Shown: in pieces, positions 61,907 through 64,000 of the stretch
Layout of the letters: the number at the start of each line of letters is the position of its first letter
Numbering within the stretch: position 1 is the stretch's first letter
NCBI GenBank assembly: GCA_018241995.1
Contig: JAFECT010000006.1
Location: 310,001 to 374,000 of the forward strand
DNA: 64,000 nucleotides
Direction: 5' to 3'
Source of the DNA: Pseudomonadota bacterium
GTDB taxonomy: Bacteria > Pseudomonadota > Alphaproteobacteria > Caulobacterales > Caulobacteraceae
Notes under the pieces: generated by a model
Told to the model about the DNA's origin: nothing
The model's input: the letters and a program-made list of their open reading frames with translations, nothing else
The model's database searches: none
Made by a program: the position numbers and the translations under genes

Positions 61907-63307
61907 ATGGCGCCTGAAGTGACCCTGTATCTGCACGACACCCTCGCCCGCGAAAAGCGGCCGTTCCACCCCACCGACCCACAGCGGGTGACTCTCTATG
62001 TCTGCGGCCCGACGGTCTATGACTTCGCCCATATCGGCAATGCGCGCCCGGCCGTGGTGTTCGACGTGCTGAACCGTGTGCTGCGCCGCCTCTATGGGCC
62101 GGAGCACGTGGTCTATGCCCGGAACGTCACCGACGTGGACGACAAGATCAACGCCAAGGCCCTGAAGGAAGGCGTGCCGATCTCCGAGATCACCGCCCGT
62201 TACGAGGCCGTATATCTTGAGGACATGGGGACTCTGAACGTCCTGCCGCCGGATGAGGCCCCCCACGTCACCGATCACATGGACGCCATCACCGCCCAGA
62301 TCGCGGCCCTGGTCGAGCGCGGCTCGGCCTATGCGGCGGAGGGTCACGTGCTGTTCGACGTGAAGAGCTTCGCCGACTACGGCAAGCTGTCGGGCCGATC
62401 GCTGGACGATATGATCGCCGGCGCGCGGGTCGAGGTGGCGCCCTACAAGCGCAATCCGCACGACTTCGTGCTGTGGAAGCCGTCCAAGCCCGGCGAGCCG
62501 GAGTGGGCCTCGCCCTGGGGCCCCGGCCGCCCCGGCTGGCACATCGAATGCTCGGCCATGATCGAGGCGGTCCTGGGCATCCCCGTCGACATCCACGGTG
62601 GGGGCCACGACCTGACCTTCCCGCACCACGAGAACGAGATCGCGCAAGGCCGCTGCGCCCACGACGCGCCGGTCTACGCCCGCTATTGGGTGCACAACGG
62701 CTTCCTGACCATGGACGCCGAGAAGATGTCCAAGAGCCTGGGCAACGTGCTGCTGGTGCACGAGCTGGTGAAGAGCTTCCCCGGCGAGGTGGTGCGCTGG
62801 GCCCTGCTGTCGGCCCACTACCGCGCGCCGCTCGATTGGACCGATTCACTGCTGGCTCAGGCGCGGCGGAATCTCGACAGGCTCTACGGCGCGTTGAACC
62901 GGGCCAGCGCCATTGAGGCGGAGGCGTCGGAGCCGCCCGAGGCCTTCCTGGAGGCGCTGCTGGACGATCTGAACACGCCCGGCGCCGTGGCCACCCTGTT
63001 CGAGTTGTCGAGCGCCATCGAGCGCGCCGTCACCGCCGGCGATATGGCCGCGGCTGCGCAAGCCAAGGGCCAGCTCCTGGCCGCCGGGGCCTTAATAGGC
63101 GTGCTGCAGGCGGACCCGGAGGCTTGGTTCAAGGGCGGTGTCGATGACGACGCCAAGAGCAAGATCGAGGCTCTGCTGGCCGCCCGCGACCAGGCCCGCA
63201 AGGCCAAGGACTGGCCCGAATCGGACCGTATTCGCGCCGAACTCGACGCCATGAATGTGGTGGTCATGGACGGGCCCGCCGGGGCGACCTGGCGGTTCAA
63301 GGAATAG
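61907..63307 (+). CDS. cysS: Cysteinyl-tRNA synthetase
   Basis: The 466-residue class I synthetase has [17 protein letters not shown] near residue 30 (HIGH-like H-I-G-N) and K-M-S-K-S near 270. Zinc ligands are the first Cys, Cys in I-E-C-S-A-M and the H-H-E-N-E motif after it. It charges tRNA-Cys. Length is normal. Confidence 0.97.
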   Translation: MAPEVTLYLHDTLAREKRPFHPTDPQRVTLYVCGPTVYDFAHIGNARPAVVFDVLNRVLRRLYGPEHVVYARNVTDVDDKINAKALKEGVPISEITARYEAVYLEDMGTLNVLPPDEAPHVTDHMDAITAQIAALVERGSAYAAEGHVLFDVKSFADYGKLSGRSLDDMIAGARVEVAPYKRNPHDFVLWKPSKPGEPEWASPWGPGRPGWHIECSAMIEAVLGIPVDIHGGGHDLTFPHHENEIAQGRCAHDAPVYARYWVHNGFLTMDAEKMSKSLGNVLLVHELVKSFPGEVVRWALLSAHYRAPLDWTDSLLAQARRNLDRLYGALNRASAIEAEASEPPEAFLEALLDDLNTPGAVATLFELSSAIERAVTAGDMAAAAQAKGQLLAAGALIGVLQADPEAWFKGGVDDDAKSKIEALLAARDQARKAKDWPESDRIRAELDAMNVVVMDGPAGATWRFKE

Positions 63308-63318
63308 GGAAGGCGCCG

Positions 63319-63747
63319 ATGACCGCGCGTATCCAACACCGCCTGGGCGTCACCGCCAGCCGCGAGCGCATCTGGGAGGTGCTGTCGGACCTGGCGAACT
63401 GGGGCGAATGGAATCCGCTCTATCCCAAGGCCGAAGGGACCATCTCTTTCGGCGGGCGGCTGGTGCTGACCGAACATCAGGCGGGCAAGGCGCCTGAGCC
63501 CATCGTGTTCAAGGTGAGCGACTGGGCTCCAGGCGAGCACCTGATCATGAATGCTCCGGCCGGCTTCATGGCCTCGCGAATCCAGTACGTCGAGATCGAC
63601 GGGCTGCAGCGCGAAGGCTGCATCCTGGCCTGCGGCGTGATTTTCAAGGGCTGGGGCGAGGCCAAGCTGAAGAAGGCGAACCAGGGGTTGAGGGCCGGCT
63701 TCGAAGCCATGTGCGAGGGCCTCAAGGCCAAGGCGGAAGCCACTTGA
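63319..63747 (+). CDS. SRPBCC family protein
   Basis: The 142-residue protein has the START-like fold pattern: V-T-A-S-R-E-R-I-W-E-V-L-S-D-L-A-N-W-G-E-W-N-P-L-Y-P near the start and a C-terminal helix (L-R-A-G-F-E-A-M-C-E-G-L). Such proteins bind hydrophobic ligands or act as polyketide-cyclase-like enzymes. It is 11 bases after cysS and may share its transcript. The ligand is unknown. Confidence 0.8.
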   Translation: MTARIQHRLGVTASRERIWEVLSDLANWGEWNPLYPKAEGTISFGGRLVLTEHQAGKAPEPIVFKVSDWAPGEHLIMNAPAGFMASRIQYVEIDGLQREGCILACGVIFKGWGEAKLKKANQGLRAGFEAMCEGLKAKAEAT

Positions 63748-63803
63748 GGCACCAGAGCCGATTTCGTGCGTTGAGGCCGGGCAAGCGTCGCCTGGAGGGC
63801 TCG

Positions 63804-64000
63804 ATGTCGCGTTTCCCGTTCGTCTCCGCCGCTGTCGTGCTGGCCATCACCGTCACGGCCGAGGCGCGGCTGCCCGCGCGCGCCGCAGAGACGCCGCCGT
63901 CGATGGACGCCGCCTTCGCCAACACCATCGTCTCGACCTACCCGGACGGGCGCACGGCCTATCTGTGGCTGGCGCGGGACGGCTCCTACAAGGCGATGGG
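63804..64000 (+). CDS. Exported hypothetical protein, partial (continues past right edge)
   Basis: About 65 N-terminal residues are visible. It starts at ATG 63804 after TGGAGGGC and has a signal-peptide-like start (S-R-F-P-F-V-S-A-A-V-V-L-A-I-T-V-T-A-E-A). The mature part starts A-E-T-P-P-S-M-D-A-A-F-A-N-T-I-V-S-T-Y-P-D-G-R. No family can be assigned from the visible portion. Confidence 0.6.
   Translation, partial: MSRFPFVSAAVVLAITVTAEARLPARAAETPPSMDAAFANTIVSTYPDGRTAYLWLARDGSYKAM

Overview
The window is GC-rich bacterial chromosome from an alphaproteobacterium, most likely the order Caulobacterales (Caulobacter/Phenylobacterium type). The clearest markers are an RcdA homologue (regulator of CtrA proteolysis), a TrcR/DUF1013 cell-cycle regulator, a ruvCAB-ybgC-tolQRAB-pal-cpoB-tilS-ftsH gene order, a large TonB-dependent receptor, an rluD/rpoH neighbourhood, and several promoters that resemble the Caulobacter housekeeping consensus (TTGaCgS, 10-14 bases, GCTANAWC). 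The species assignment is inference. Almost everything looks like core chromosome. No rRNA or tRNA gene, prophage, transposase or CRISPR array was seen.

Layout. 0-7.2 kb: end of a TIGR02444 gene, ubiX, small DUF465 protein, trcR, DUF72, a secreted protein, a quinone oxidoreductase, DUF1192, rcdA, an L,D-transpeptidase and rpmE with an unusual terminator-like leader. 7.3-13.5 kb: an MsbA-type ABC exporter, a glycerophosphodiesterase, an inositol-phosphatase-family enzyme, efp, a TspO-like protein, and bfr-bfd under Fur-like palindromes. 13.5-24 kb: thiE, a MASE1-type histidine kinase, and a central-carbon block (class I aldolase, pgk, gap, tkt) interrupted by a MarR-controlled DUF488/cysteine-synthase-like pair. 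24-30.4 kb: DUF4164, zapA, 6S RNA, 5-formyl-THF cyclo-ligase, metallophosphoesterase, YebC, MgtC family and ruvCAB.

30.4-40 kb is the envelope block: a 223-bp inverted-repeat element and a lipoprotein gene, then ybgC, tolQ, tolR, tolA, tolB, pal, cpoB, tilS and ftsH. 40-46 kb: folP, thiD, a nucleotidyltransferase-like protein, GNAT, PhzF, two paralogous small exported proteins and a small-protein/winged-helix pair. 46-50.7 kb: a 1010-residue TonB-dependent receptor and serC. 50.8-54.4 kb: purA and a compact cassette of two receiver proteins around an Hpt-like protein. 54.4-64 kb: a class A beta-lactamase divergent from ampR, rpoH, guaD, rluD, two tandem exbD genes, folE, cysS, an SRPBCC protein and the start of an exported protein.

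The most interesting item is the 52.3-54.4 kb cassette. The Hpt-like protein has Asn where the phospho-accepting His and the following Lys normally lie, and one of the two receivers has Glu in place of the phospho-accepting Asp. Both receivers carry the same GPDRR tail motif. This suggests a signalling module built from partly degenerate phosphorelay parts. Other items worth testing are the rpmE leader, the Fur-like sites over the bfd promoter, a 27-bp MarR operator, and the inverted-repeat element that seems to have split the 5' end of the lipoprotein gene from ruvB.
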